From assembly GCA_964609625.1 (NCBI GenBank), contig CAZSRS010000002.1:124001-188000 (forward strand): DNA of 64,000 nucleotides. The letters run 5' to 3'. The stretch is from G963674665 sp964609625. GTDB lineage: Bacteria; Desulfobacterota; Desulfovibrionia; Desulfovibrionales; Desulfovibrionaceae. Shown in pieces: positions 43,674 through 52,480 of this stretch (positions are counted from its first letter, which is position 1; each line of letters starts with the position of its first letter). The notes under the pieces were generated by a model. It was not told the origin of the DNA, did no database searches, and saw nothing but the letters and a program-made list of their open reading frames with translations. The position numbers and the translations under genes were made by a program.

Positions 43674-44645
43674 TCAAAAACGATAGCCCACCGTGAACGA
43701 GACCATGTGCGAGTAGTGCTCGATGCCCGCGAGATCGGGCAAGGAGATTTCCATGTCGAGTTTCGGAAAACGCTGCGTGCCCGTGCCCCTGGTGGCGGCG
43801 TACTGCTGGTAGTCGAACGCCGCGCCCACGTAGATGCTCTCCGTCAGGTCCACCGTTGCCTGGACCCCCACCCCGAGGTATCGGATGTGGTCGAACCTGT
43901 TGTCGCAGACCTTGGGCCGCAACAGGTGGTGATCCCGATCCCTGGCCCAGGCCAGGGGCGAATACGTCAGGTAGCTCGTGAGGTGCAGCCGTCCGAGGTC
44001 GTAGGTCAGACTGATCCCGGCGTAGGGCGTGTAGAACCACTGCTCGTAATCGATGGCGTTGATGTTGCCGCCACTGCCGACGTCGTCCCGGAATCCGTTT
44101 GCGGAGTAGACGAAGAACTTGAGCCTATCGGACCAATACCAGTTGGAGTACTTGAACCCGGCCATGACCCACAGCCCCAGGCCCTGGTATTCGAAGAGGC
44201 GGCCCTGGGCGTTGACGTCGAAGATCCTGCCCCGCTTCAGAAGTATATTGGACTGCGACCACATGTCCCACCCCGGAGCGCTCGGGTCTTCCCAGTCGAA
44301 ATCGTCCATGGTCCCAGTGCCTCTGTTTACCCGCGACCAGAAGCCCACGTTGACTTGGAGCCAGGGTACGGGCTCCGCGCTGACCACGCCGCCAAGCATG
44401 TAGACGTTCTCCAGCTTCCAGAGCAGTTCACTGAGCTTGCGTTGCCCCCCTTCATAAACAGCGTACACGCGCTCCTCGGACTGCCCCCAGAGATAGCCGC
44501 CCTCAATGCGGATGGTCAGGGGGAAGGCGCCCTGGTCATAGGTGACCTGGGTGCCGCGCTTGGCCTGCATGGCCTGGACGGTGGAGGGCAGCACCATGAG
44601 CAGACACACGAGTCCGACGAACAGACAGCGGGAAAGAGCGTGCAT
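43674..44645 (-). CDS. Omptin-family outer-membrane protease, copy 3
   Basis: The 323-residue protein has a signal peptide (MHALSRCLFVGLVCLLMVLP, cleavage after STVQA) and an outer-membrane barrel ending in the C-terminal Phe of FTVGYRF. Omptin catalytic residues can be placed: TMDDFDW matches the loop of OmpT Asp83/Asp85, and RDRDHHLLR matches Asp210/His212. It should cleave at basic sites from the cell surface and may bind LPS, as known omptins do. It is nearly identical to copy 2 upstream, 58 bp away on the same strand. AGGAG precedes ATG 44645. Confidence 0.86.
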   Translation of the reverse strand: MHALSRCLFVGLVCLLMVLPSTVQAMQAKRGTQVTYDQGAFPLTIRIEGGYLWGQSEERVYAVYEGGQRKLSELLWKLENVYMLGGVVSAEPVPWLQVNVGFWSRVNRGTGTMDDFDWEDPSAPGWDMWSQSNILLKRGRIFDVNAQGRLFEYQGLGLWVMAGFKYSNWYWSDRLKFFVYSANGFRDDVGSGGNINAIDYEQWFYTPYAGISLTYDLGRLHLTSYLTYSPLAWARDRDHHLLRPKVCDNRFDHIRYLGVGVQATVDLTESIYVGAAFDYQQYAATRGTGTQRFPKLDMEISLPDLAGIEHYSHMVSFTVGYRF

Positions 44646-44703
44646 GGATGGAACTCCTGTACTATGGGCTCGAAAAGCTCTTGAGATTGTGAGTGAAACG
44701 CCA

Positions 44704-45672
44704 TCAGAACCGGTAACCAACCGTGAACGAGACCATGTGCGAGTAGTGCTCTATGCCCGCGAGGTCGGACAACGAGATCACCATGTCCATACCAGGAAAA
44801 CGCTGCGTGCCCGTGCCCCTGGTGGCGGCGTACTGCTGGTAGTCGAAGGCCGCGCCCACGAAGATGCTCTCCGTCAGGTCCACCGTTGCCTGGACCCCAA
44901 CCCCGAGGTAGCGGATGTGGTCGAACCTGTTGTCGCATACCTTGGGCCGTAGCAGGTGATGGTCCCGGTCCCTGGCCCAGGCCAGGGGCGAATACGTCAG
45001 GTAGCTCGTGAGATGCAACCGGCCGAGGTCGTAGGTCAGACTGACCCCGGCGTAGGGCGTGTAGAACCACTGCTCGTAGTCGATACCGTTGACGCCGCCG
45101 TCTCCGCCGATGTCGTTCCGGAATCCGTTTTCGGAGTAGACGTGGAACTTGCCCCTGTCGGACCAGTACCAGTTGGAGTACTTGAACCCGGCCATGACCC
45201 ACAGCCCCAGGCCCTGGTATTCGAAGAGGCGGCCCTGGGCGTTGACGTCGAAGATCCTGCCTCGCTTCAGAAGTATATCGGACTGCGACCACATATCCCA
45301 TCCCGGCGCTTGCGGATCGGTCCAGTCGAAATCGTCCATGGTCCCGGTGCCTCTGTTCACCCGCGACCAGAAGCCCACGTTGACTTGGAGCCAGGGCACG
45401 GGTTCAGCGCTGACCACGCCGCCGAGCATGTAGACATTCTCCAGCTTCCAGATCAGTTCGCTGAGCTTGCGCTGCCCATGAAAGACGGCGTACACGCGCT
45501 CCTCGGACTGCCCCCAGAGATAGCCGCCCTCGATGCGGATGGTAAGGGGGAAGGCGCCCTGGTCATAGGTGACCTGAGTGCCGCGCTTGGCCTGCATGGA
45601 CTGGACGGTGGAGGGCAGCACCATGAGCAGACACACAAGCGCCCAGAGCAGGATACGGGAAGGAAAAGGCAT
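44704..45672 (-). CDS. Omptin-family outer-membrane protease, copy 2
   Basis: The 322-residue protein is a near copy of the gene at 43674-44645: signal peptide MPFPSRILLWALVCLLMVLP, catalytic region TMDDFDW and DRDHHLL, and a barrel ending FTVGYRF. Most differences lie in the signal peptide and in surface-loop stretches such as GGDGGVNGIDYEQW, where substrate contact occurs in OmpT. The long open frame beyond 45672 is an overlap with copy 1 and is not coding. AGGAG lies 8 bases before ATG 45672. Confidence 0.86.
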   Translation of the reverse strand: MPFPSRILLWALVCLLMVLPSTVQSMQAKRGTQVTYDQGAFPLTIRIEGGYLWGQSEERVYAVFHGQRKLSELIWKLENVYMLGGVVSAEPVPWLQVNVGFWSRVNRGTGTMDDFDWTDPQAPGWDMWSQSDILLKRGRIFDVNAQGRLFEYQGLGLWVMAGFKYSNWYWSDRGKFHVYSENGFRNDIGGDGGVNGIDYEQWFYTPYAGVSLTYDLGRLHLTSYLTYSPLAWARDRDHHLLRPKVCDNRFDHIRYLGVGVQATVDLTESIFVGAAFDYQQYAATRGTGTQRFPGMDMVISLSDLAGIEHYSHMVSFTVGYRF

Positions 45673-45728
45673 GGTCGGGACTCCTGTGTCGCGACTCAGG
45701 GAGCCGCTGTATGATCTCCCGCGAATTC

Positions 45729-46685
45729 TCAGAAGCGATAGCCAAGGGTGAAGGAAATCATGTGCGAAAAATGCTCGATACCGCCGGTATTGGCACAATT
45801 CTCGGTTACGCCCTCCTCGGTCGCTCGCGTGGTGCCGCGTGTGCTCCCGTACTGCTGGAAGTCGAACGCCGCCCCCATGTAGAGGTTCTCGGTGATGTCG
45901 AATACTGCCTGGACACCGGTGCCAAGGTAGCGGATGTGATCGAAGTTCGATTTGCTGATCATGTTCCGCATCATGTGGTTGTCCCAGTCCCGCGCCCAAG
46001 CCAGGGGCGAGTACGTCAGGTAGCCGGCGAGGTGCAGCCTGCCGAAGTCATAGGTCAGGCTGACTCCGACGTAAGGCGTGTAGAACCACTGCTCGTATTC
46101 CATGCTCTTGATCATGCCGCTGAAACCCACATCGTCCCTGAAGCCATTTTCCGAGTAAATATAGGACTTGAACCTGTCGGACCAGCGCCAGTTCATGAAC
46201 TTGAACCCGGCCATGCCCCAGAGTCCCAGTCCGTGGAACTCCAGAAAGCGGCCCTGCACGTTGGCGTCGATGATCCAGCCGCGCTCCAGGACTGCGTCGT
46301 GATGCGACCAATCGGTCCATTCGGTGATGCTCGGGTCGAACCAGTCGTAGTCGTCCATGGTCCCGCTGCCCTTGTTCACTGCCGACCAGATGCCGACGTT
46401 CACTTGCAGCCAGGGCACCGGCTCCGCGCTGACCACGCCGCCAAGCATGTACACGTTCTCGAGTTTCCAGATCAGGTCGCTGCCTTTGCGATCCCACTGC
46501 TCCACGATGTACACGCGCTCGAAGGACTTGCCCCAGAGGTAGCCACCCTCCACGCGCACCGTGAGAGGTATCTCCCCCTGCTCGTGCGTGACCTGGGTGC
46601 CGCGCTTGGCCTGCATGGCCTGGACAGGAGCGGATAGCAGAAGCGTCGTGAGCAGCACAAGGCAGGAGAGCGGAAACAAACGCAT
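45729..46685 (-). CDS. Omptin-family outer-membrane protease, copy 1 (divergent)
   Basis: The 318-residue protein shares the omptin layout with its two downstream paralogues but is clearly more diverged. It has signal peptide MRLFPLSCLVLLTTLLLSAP, the first Asp pair in TMDDYDW, and DWDNH for the Asp/His dyad. The barrel ends FTLGYRF. ATG 46685 follows GGGGGA by about 8 bases; an upstream TTG at 46706 is less likely. It is first in the direction of transcription, 56 bp before copy 2, and behind the pheS terminator. Confidence 0.85.
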   Translation of the reverse strand: MRLFPLSCLVLLTTLLLSAPVQAMQAKRGTQVTHEQGEIPLTVRVEGGYLWGKSFERVYIVEQWDRKGSDLIWKLENVYMLGGVVSAEPVPWLQVNVGIWSAVNKGSGTMDDYDWFDPSITEWTDWSHHDAVLERGWIIDANVQGRFLEFHGLGLWGMAGFKFMNWRWSDRFKSYIYSENGFRDDVGFSGMIKSMEYEQWFYTPYVGVSLTYDFGRLHLAGYLTYSPLAWARDWDNHMMRNMISKSNFDHIRYLGTGVQAVFDITENLYMGAAFDFQQYGSTRGTTRATEEGVTENCANTGGIEHFSHMISFTLGYRF

Positions 46686-46894
46686 GGGCAGGCATCCCCC
46701 GATCAAATTGTCAAGATATCATGTTCAATATCAGCTGGATAGAGCGTCAGGACTAATACTATACCAGGCACTTCCTGTCCACCCTGCAAACGTGGCAACA
46801 GAAGATTCCTCCCAGGGCTGGGAGCCTGGTGGCGGGCCTGGAAAATGGCCGCGAGAATCAAACAAAAGCAAACGTGGCCGAGAAGGGATGCCCC

Positions 46895-46922
46895 GAGGAA
46901 ACCATCCGGGGAAGGTTTCCTC
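46895..46922 (-). terminator. Terminator after pheS
   Basis: GAGGAAACC (46895-46903) and GGTTTCCTC (46914-46922) form a perfect 9-bp stem with a 10-base loop. It begins 16 bases past the pheS stop in the direction of transcription. The downstream minus strand is only moderately T-rich, so it is a weak intrinsic terminator. Confidence 0.55.
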
Positions 46923-46938
46923 AAGGAATGATCATGAC

Positions 46939-47982
46939 TCAGAACTGCCCGAGGAAACGGACGTCGTTCTCGAAGAACATGCGTAGGTCGCCGATGCCGT
47001 ACTTGAGCATGGCCACGCGCTCCACGCCCAGGCCAAAGGCGAAGCCCGTGTATTCTTCCGGGTCGTAGCCCACGGCCTTGAAGACCTCCGGGTCCACCAT
47101 GCCGCAGCCCAGGATCTCCAACCAGCCGGTCTGCTTGCAGACCCGGCAGGGTGCGTTGCCGATGCGGCCTTCACCGCCGCACATCACGCAGGAGACGTCC
47201 ACCTCGGCGCTGGGCTCGGTAAAGGGGAAGAAGCTGGGTCGGAAGCGGATGGTGCTGTCCCGGCCGAAGATCTCGTGCACAAAGGTGGTCAGGGTACCGC
47301 GCAAATCGCCCATGCTCACGTTCCTGTCCACGAGCAGCCCCTCGATCTGATCGAACATGGGCGTATGGGTGACGTCTGAATCGCGGCGATAGACCCTGCC
47401 AGGGGCGATACAGGCCACGGGTGGCTTGCGCTGGAGCATGGTGCGGATCTGCAAGGGCGAGGTGTGGGTGCGCAGGACGATGTTCTCGGTGATGTACAAG
47501 GTGTCCTGCATGTCGCGGGCCGGATGATCTGGCGGCATGTTCAGGGCCTCGAAGTTGTAGAAGTCGTTTTCCACTTCGGGACCGGAGACGATGTCGTAAC
47601 CGAGCCTGCGGAACACGTCGCAGATTTCCTCGATGATCAGGGTCACCGGGTGCAGAGAGCCCTGCCAGGGCTTGCTGCCGGGCACGGTGGGGTCGAAGCC
47701 GGCCAGGGCGGCTTCGGCCTTGCCGCGTTCCAGGCGGGCTTTATGCGTCTCGAAACGCTCGGTGAGCGTCTCCTTAACCTGGTTGGCGATCTTGCCCACC
47801 GCGGGGCGCTCGCCGGGCGCGAGCCTGCCCAGCCCGGACATGATCTGGGCCAAGCGGCCCTTGCGGCCCAGGAATTCGACGCGCAGGGCCTCGAGGCCCT
47901 CGGCATCCATGGCTTGGGGCAGGGCCTCGACAAAGGCCGGAACCAGGGCATTCAGCTGTTCTTGCAGATCAGTGGCGCTCAT
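46939..47982 (-). CDS. pheS: Phenylalanyl-tRNA synthetase alpha subunit
   Basis: The 347-residue class II synthetase subunit has an N-terminal coiled coil (to about 90), motif 2 near RFRPSFFPFTEPSAEVDVSC and motif 3 near FGLGVERVAMLKYG at the end. It needs PheT to form the (alpha beta)2 enzyme that charges tRNA-Phe. It is the last gene of the thrS-infC-rpmI-rplT-pheS cluster. pheT, which usually comes next, is absent; a hairpin and the omptin genes follow instead. Confidence 0.96.
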   Translation of the reverse strand: MSATDLQEQLNALVPAFVEALPQAMDAEGLEALRVEFLGRKGRLAQIMSGLGRLAPGERPAVGKIANQVKETLTERFETHKARLERGKAEAALAGFDPTVPGSKPWQGSLHPVTLIIEEICDVFRRLGYDIVSGPEVENDFYNFEALNMPPDHPARDMQDTLYITENIVLRTHTSPLQIRTMLQRKPPVACIAPGRVYRRDSDVTHTPMFDQIEGLLVDRNVSMGDLRGTLTTFVHEIFGRDSTIRFRPSFFPFTEPSAEVDVSCVMCGGEGRIGNAPCRVCKQTGWLEILGCGMVDPEVFKAVGYDPEEYTGFAFGLGVERVAMLKYGIGDLRMFFENDVRFLGQF

Positions 47983-48081
47983 GCTCGATCATCCAGGCGT
48001 AAGGGGATCACAAAGGCGTGGGAGCCGCCCGCCACCGCGAGGGCTCCCATAATTACTGCACAACAGGCCGTGGTCGCGGCC

Positions 48082-48435
48082 TCAGACCAATTTGGACTTG
48101 GCCATTTCCGCAAGCTTGGCAAAGGCGGTCTTTTCGCGGACCGCCATGTCGGCCAGGACCTTGCGGTTCAGTTCCACACCCGCCAAATTCAAGCCACGCA
48201 TGAAACGGCTATAGGAAAGGCCGTGCTCCCGGGCGCCGGCGTTGATGCGCATGATCCACAGCTTGCGGAACTCGCGCTTGCGCTGCTTGCGGTCCCGGTA
48301 GGCGTAACACAGGGCGCGCTCAACCGTCTCCCGCGCTGTGCGGTAGAGCTTGCTGCGTGCCCCACGATAGCCCTTGGCCATCTTCAGATATTTTTTGTGT
48401 CGCCTGTGAGCGGCTTGTCCGCGTTTGATACGCAT
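48082..48435 (-). CDS. rplT: 50S ribosomal protein L20
   Basis: The 117-residue basic protein shows the L20 sequence throughout (MRIKRGQAAHRRHKKYLKMA, then FRKLWIMRINAGAREHGLSY). It binds 23S rRNA early in 50S assembly and in several bacteria also represses its own operon. It lies between rpmI and pheS on the same strand. Confidence 0.97.
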   Translation of the reverse strand: MRIKRGQAAHRRHKKYLKMAKGYRGARSKLYRTARETVERALCYAYRDRKQRKREFRKLWIMRINAGAREHGLSYSRFMRGLNLAGVELNRKVLADMAVREKTAFAKLAEMAKSKLV

Positions 48436-48489
48436 CTCTTCACTCCTTGCATCTCGCCGGGCCGTCTGCGGCCGGGCGGGGTTGTCTTG

Positions 48490-48687
48490 CTACGCGTAGG
48501 GCAGCATCTTTTTGACAGCCGTGAGGTTGGCGCTGTCCACCAGGGCGCCCTGTCCGAGACGGCGCTTACGCTTGGCGTTCTTCTTGGTGAGGATGTGGCG
48601 CAGGTTCTGCTTGCGACGGCGGAACTTGCCACTGCCAGTGGCGGAAAAACGTTTGGCCGCGCTTCTCTTGGTTTTCATCTTCGGCAT
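48490..48687 (-). CDS. rpmI: 50S ribosomal protein L35
   Basis: The 65-residue basic protein has the L35 pattern (MPKMKTKRSAAKRFSATGSG, then RHILTKKNAKRKRRLGQGAL). It follows infC after a 174 bp gap and precedes rplT by 54 bp, the standard order. That gap is larger than usual and could hold an L20-responsive site; I see no definite structure. Confidence 0.96.
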   Translation of the reverse strand: MPKMKTKRSAAKRFSATGSGKFRRRKQNLRHILTKKNAKRKRRLGQGALVDSANLTAVKKMLPYA

Positions 48688-48861
48688 GATGGCCTCCTTA
48701 TGCTCCAGGCTGTCTCCCGACGGCGGGACAGCCGGTTCTGTCTCTTGGATAAACTCGCGACGTCAATCATCGAGGTCCATAACGCGCACCTCGGGTGAGC
48801 AGCAGTGCCACAGCTGGCGTCGGAAGGCAAGTCCCTCGCAACAGTCCGCGAGGGGGCGAAC

Positions 48862-49386
48862 CTATTTCTTCTTGGCGCCCGGCACGAGCATCATGTTCAT
48901 GGTCCTGCCTTCGCTTCTGGGCTCCTGCTCCACCTTGGCCACCTCTTCGGTATCCTTCACCACGCGCTCGAGGATGGAGAGCCCCCTGTCCTTGTGCACG
49001 ATCTCGCGCCCCCGAAAGAAGACCGTGACCTTGACCCTGTCGCCGTCCTCGAGAAAACGCCGGATATGCTTGAGCTTGGTCTGGTAGTCGTGCTCGTCGG
49101 TCTTGGGCCGGACCTTTATTTCCTTGATCTGGACAACGGCTTGTCGCTTGCGCGCTTCCTGCTGCTTTTTCTGCTGCTGGTACTTGTACTTGCCGAAGTC
49201 CATGATCCGGCAGACAGGCGGCTCGGCGTTTGGCGCCACTTCCACCAGATCCAGACCGCGCTCCTGCGCGGAACGGATGGCGTCATCCTTGCTCAAAATT
49301 CCCAGTTGCGTGCCGTCATCGTCGATGACCCGCACCTGTCTGGAGCGGATCTGGTGATTACACCTGGCCTGAGTAGTTGAAGATAT
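48862..49386 (-). CDS. infC: Translation initiation factor IF-3, likely AUA start
   Basis: The protein has the IF-3 N-domain (QIRSRQVRVIDDDG, GLDLVEVAPNAEPPVC), linker (KYKYQQQKKQQEARKRQ) and C-domain (IKEIKVRPKTDEHDY, FFRGRE), 174 residues in all. No ATG, GTG or TTG fits the N-terminus. An ATA at 49386 does: AGGAGG lies 8 bases upstream, inside the end of thrS, and the resulting length is normal. IF-3 genes often use rare start codons for self-control. The coding region overlaps thrS by 29 bp. Confidence 0.93.
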   Translation of the reverse strand: MSSTTQARCNHQIRSRQVRVIDDDGTQLGILSKDDAIRSAQERGLDLVEVAPNAEPPVCRIMDFGKYKYQQQKKQQEARKRQAVVQIKEIKVRPKTDEHDYQTKLKHIRRFLEDGDRVKVTVFFRGREIVHKDRGLSILERVVKDTEEVAKVEQEPRSEGRTMNMMLVPGAKKK

Positions 49387-51322
49387 AGCGCATTCCTCCT
49401 CGCTTGAATGGTTCCTCGCAGTCGGCCAGGATACGGGCGGCAGTCGCATCCAGGGATTGCAACCCGAGATTGTCCCCGGTGCGTAGACGAATGTTCACGC
49501 CCCCGGCCTCCACTTCCTTATCCCCCACAACGAGAATGTACGGAATTTTTTCAAGTTGGGCTTCACGTACCTTATATCCCAGCTTTTCATTGCGCAAGTC
49601 CGCTTCAACGCGCACTCCCCTGTCCTGGAGCACTTTCCGCGCCTGGACCGTAAACTCTTTCTGCGCGTCGGTGACCGTGAGCAGCCGGGCCTGGACCGGC
49701 GCGAGCCACGTAGGCAGGGCACCGGCATAGTGCTCTATGAGCACGCCGATGAAACGCTCGATGGCCCCCAGTACCACACGGTGCACCATAACAGGCCGAT
49801 GTCGCTCACCATCTTCGCCAACATAATACAAATCAAAACGATCGGGCAATGTGAAATCGCACTGGATGGTGGCGCATTGCCAGCGTCGGTCCAGGGCGTC
49901 CTTGAGCTTGATGTCGATCTTCGGGCCGTAGAAGGCGCCGTCGCCCTCGTTGATCTCATAGGGCAGACCCAGGGCCTGGATGGACTTTTCCAAGGCCAGG
50001 GTGGCACGCTCCCAGTCCTCGTCGGAGCCTATGCTCTTTTCCGGGCGGGTGCTCAGCTCCATCTCGTACTCGAAGCCGAACAGCGCCATGATGTCCTGCA
50101 CGAAGCGCACCACGCCGGTGATCTCGTCCTGGAGCTGATCGGGGCGGCAAATGATGTGCGCGTCGTCCTGGGTGAAGCTGCGCACGCGCAACAGACCGTG
50201 CAGCACGCCGGATTTCTCGTGACGGTGTACCGTGCCCAGCTCGAACATGCGCATGGGCAGGTCGCGGTAGCTCCGCACCCTGGTGCGGTAGATGAGCATG
50301 TGCGAGAGGCAGTTCATGGGCTTCACGCCGTAGGCCTGCTCGTCCACCTCCGTGAAATACATGTTCTCGCGGTAGTTTTCGTAGTGCCCGGAACGCTCCC
50401 AGAGTTCCTTGCGCAGCAGGATCGGCCCCTGCACGATGCTGTAGCCGCGCTTGAGATGCTCCTTGCGCTCGAAGTCCTCGAGGACGGTGCGCACCAGCAT
50501 GCCCTTGGGGTGCCAGAGGGCCATGCCCGGGCCTGCCTCCTCGTGAAAGCTGAACAGGTCGAGCTGGGTTCCCAGCTTGCGATGGTCGCGTTTGATCGCC
50601 TCTTCCAGGCGCTTGAGGTGCGTCTTGAGGGCCTTGTCGTCGGAAAAGGCGGTGCCGTAAATCCTTTGCAGCATGGGGCGCTTTTCGTCCCCTCGCCAGT
50701 AGGCGCCGGCAACATGAGTCAGCTTGAAGGCCTTGAGGGCTCCGGTGCTGGGAATGTGCGGCCCGCGGCAAAGATCCACGAATTCGCCGTTGGTATATAT
50801 GGAAAAGATGTCGCCACCGAGATCGTCCATGATTTCAAGCTTGTAGGACTCACCCAAGGCCTCGAACCTGCGCACGGCCTCGGCCTTGGAGACCACCTCG
50901 CGCGTGAACGATTGATCCTCGGACACCACCTTGCGCATCTCCTCTTCGATACGCTCCAAATCCTCGGGCGTGAAGGGGCGTTGGTAGTCGAAATCGTAGT
51001 AGAAACCATTCTCGATGGCCGGGCCGATGGTGACCTTGACGCCGGGGAACAGGCGACGCACGGCAGCGGCCATGATGTGCGCGGCGCTGTGCCGGATGAC
51101 ATCCAGCCCCGCAGGGCTGTCCGCCATGATCGGTTCGAGTTCGTCGGCTTCTTCGGGAACCGGAGCCGTCAGGTCCAGCATGGGGGCGTCCTTGCCGCCA
51201 TTGCCCAGACGGCAGGCAACGGCATTCTTGAACTTCTTGCCCGAAAGCCCCTGCTGCAACACCTCGGCACAACTCGTACCGGGCGGAACCTCCACAAAGG
51301 TTCCCTGAACGCGAACCTGCAT
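49358..51322 (-). CDS. thrS: Threonyl-tRNA synthetase
   Basis: The 654-residue synthetase has an N-terminal TGS domain (MQVRVQGTFVEVPPG), an editing domain with the HxxxH metal site in HSAAHIMAAAV near residue 83, the class II core with GVKPMNCLSHM (zinc Cys) near 330, and a C-terminal anticodon-binding domain ending in GGMRYIFNYSGQV. It charges tRNA-Thr. ATG 51322 is chosen because GAGAGGG precedes it and it starts the TGS domain. Its 3' end contains the ribosome-binding site and start of infC. Confidence 0.96.
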   Translation of the reverse strand: MQVRVQGTFVEVPPGTSCAEVLQQGLSGKKFKNAVACRLGNGGKDAPMLDLTAPVPEEADELEPIMADSPAGLDVIRHSAAHIMAAAVRRLFPGVKVTIGPAIENGFYYDFDYQRPFTPEDLERIEEEMRKVVSEDQSFTREVVSKAEAVRRFEALGESYKLEIMDDLGGDIFSIYTNGEFVDLCRGPHIPSTGALKAFKLTHVAGAYWRGDEKRPMLQRIYGTAFSDDKALKTHLKRLEEAIKRDHRKLGTQLDLFSFHEEAGPGMALWHPKGMLVRTVLEDFERKEHLKRGYSIVQGPILLRKELWERSGHYENYRENMYFTEVDEQAYGVKPMNCLSHMLIYRTRVRSYRDLPMRMFELGTVHRHEKSGVLHGLLRVRSFTQDDAHIICRPDQLQDEITGVVRFVQDIMALFGFEYEMELSTRPEKSIGSDEDWERATLALEKSIQALGLPYEINEGDGAFYGPKIDIKLKDALDRRWQCATIQCDFTLPDRFDLYYVGEDGERHRPVMVHRVVLGAIERFIGVLIEHYAGALPTWLAPVQARLLTVTDAQKEFTVQARKVLQDRGVRVEADLRNEKLGYKVREAQLEKIPYILVVGDKEVEAGGVNIRLRTGDNLGLQSLDATAARILADCEEPFKRGGMRYIFNYSGQV

Positions 51323-51570
51323 TGTACAGCCCTCTCTTTCGCTTCCCGGCGTCCCTGCGCCAAGTCGCATCTTGCGGGTCCCGTTGTACATGAGTACCCG
51401 AGGCCCCGCCTTTCCCGACCGTCACGTCTTCCGCCGTGGTCAGCACGACGATACACACGGCGACCGGGAACGAAAAAACGGCCCAGCACCCAACACTCAT
51501 GCATGAATCGACTTTCCAAAGGAAAGCGGGGCGCAAAGCGGGTGCGAGGCCGACTCCATGCTTCGCTAAC

Positions 51571-51645
51571 TGGTAGGCGCGAGGAGATTTGAACTCCTGA
51601 CCCCTTGCGCGTCAAGCAAGTGCTCTCCCCCTGAGCTACGCGCCT
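51571..51645 (-). tRNA. tRNA-Val (anticodon GAC), CCA encoded
   Basis: The minus strand folds as a full cloverleaf: acceptor AGGCGCG/CGCGCCT, D stem GCTC/GAGC, anticodon stem CTTGC/GCAAG with loop TTGACGC (anticodon GAC, valine), T stem AGGAG/CTCCT with loop TTCAAAT, discriminator A and encoded CCA. It lies between sodB and thrS on the same strand. Confidence 0.93.
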
Positions 51646-51710
51646 ACCCTGTAAGAGCGAGATATCTAGCAATAACCCTTGCAAGAGTCAAGAGTCCCGA
51701 GCGCTGTTTT

Positions 51711-52430
51711 TCAGGTATTCACCCGGGCCAGATTTTCCGCAGCGAATTTCCAGTTGAGCAGCTCCGCCAACACTGCCTGGACATAGTCCGCACGGCGATT
51801 CTGGTAGTCCAGGTAGTAGGCGTGCTCCCAGACATCGATGCACAGAAGCGGCTTGTGCCCCCGTGTCATGGGCGTGCCGGCGTTGGACGTGGCGGTGATC
51901 CGAAGCCTTTCGCCGTCGTGCACCAGCCAGGCCCAACCGCTGCCGAACCGCCCCACCGCCGCCTTGGCCAAGAGTTCCAGACACCGAGACACCGTGCCAA
52001 AGGAACTTTCCATCGCCGTCCGTAACTCGCCCTCGGGCTCGCCCCCGCCGTTGGGGGTCAGGGAGTTCCAGTAAAACGTGTGGTTCCAGACCTGGGCCGC
52101 GTTGTTGAACACCCCCCTGAGTTTCTTGTCCTCGGCCGTGGCCATGACGATCTCATCCAGGGATTTGCCCTCCAGGCCGGTACCAGGGAGCGCGGCATTG
52201 GTGTTCTTGACGTAGGCAGCATGGTGTTTGCCGTGGTGAAATTCCAGGGTTCGCCGCGAGATCGCCGGCTCCAGGGCGTCCAGGGCGTAGGGCAGGTCAG
52301 GCAGGACGATGTCGGCGGCCAAACAGGTCGCGGGCTTCAGCCCCAGGGCCAGCCCCAAACCCAGGAGCGCGGCACCGCCGATGAACTGGCGCCTGTCCAT
52401 GCTGTGGCAAGACAACTGTGTTGAAGACAT
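51711..52430 (-). CDS. sodB: Tat-exported iron/manganese superoxide dismutase
   Basis: The 239-residue protein has a twin-arginine signal (DRRQFIGGAALLGLGLALG) and a complete Fe/Mn-SOD: ligands His in EFHHGKHHAAY, His in VWNHTFYWNSL, and Asp/His in CIDVWEHAYY. It dismutes superoxide in the periplasm; a periplasmic Fe-SOD is known in Desulfovibrio vulgaris. ATG 52430 follows AAGGAG by 8 bases. It lies upstream of tRNA-Val and downstream of a thioesterase gene. Confidence 0.94.
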   Translation of the reverse strand: MSSTQLSCHSMDRRQFIGGAALLGLGLALGLKPATCLAADIVLPDLPYALDALEPAISRRTLEFHHGKHHAAYVKNTNAALPGTGLEGKSLDEIVMATAEDKKLRGVFNNAAQVWNHTFYWNSLTPNGGGEPEGELRTAMESSFGTVSRCLELLAKAAVGRFGSGWAWLVHDGERLRITATSNAGTPMTRGHKPLLCIDVWEHAYYLDYQNRRADYVQAVLAELLNWKFAAENLARVNT

Positions 52431-52480
52431 GGCATGACTCCTTTTTCAGCAACGATAACACGATAGGCTGTTTCCGCAAC

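Noticed and set aside
45673..45999. N-terminal extension of omptin copy 2
   Set aside because: It overlaps copy 1 in another frame, has no signal peptide and starts away from any ribosome-binding site; the start at 45672 has both.
49556..51592. Plus-strand ORF of 678 codons opposite thrS
   Set aside because: thrS on the other strand is unambiguous with all class II motifs; the plus frame is a shadow without domains.
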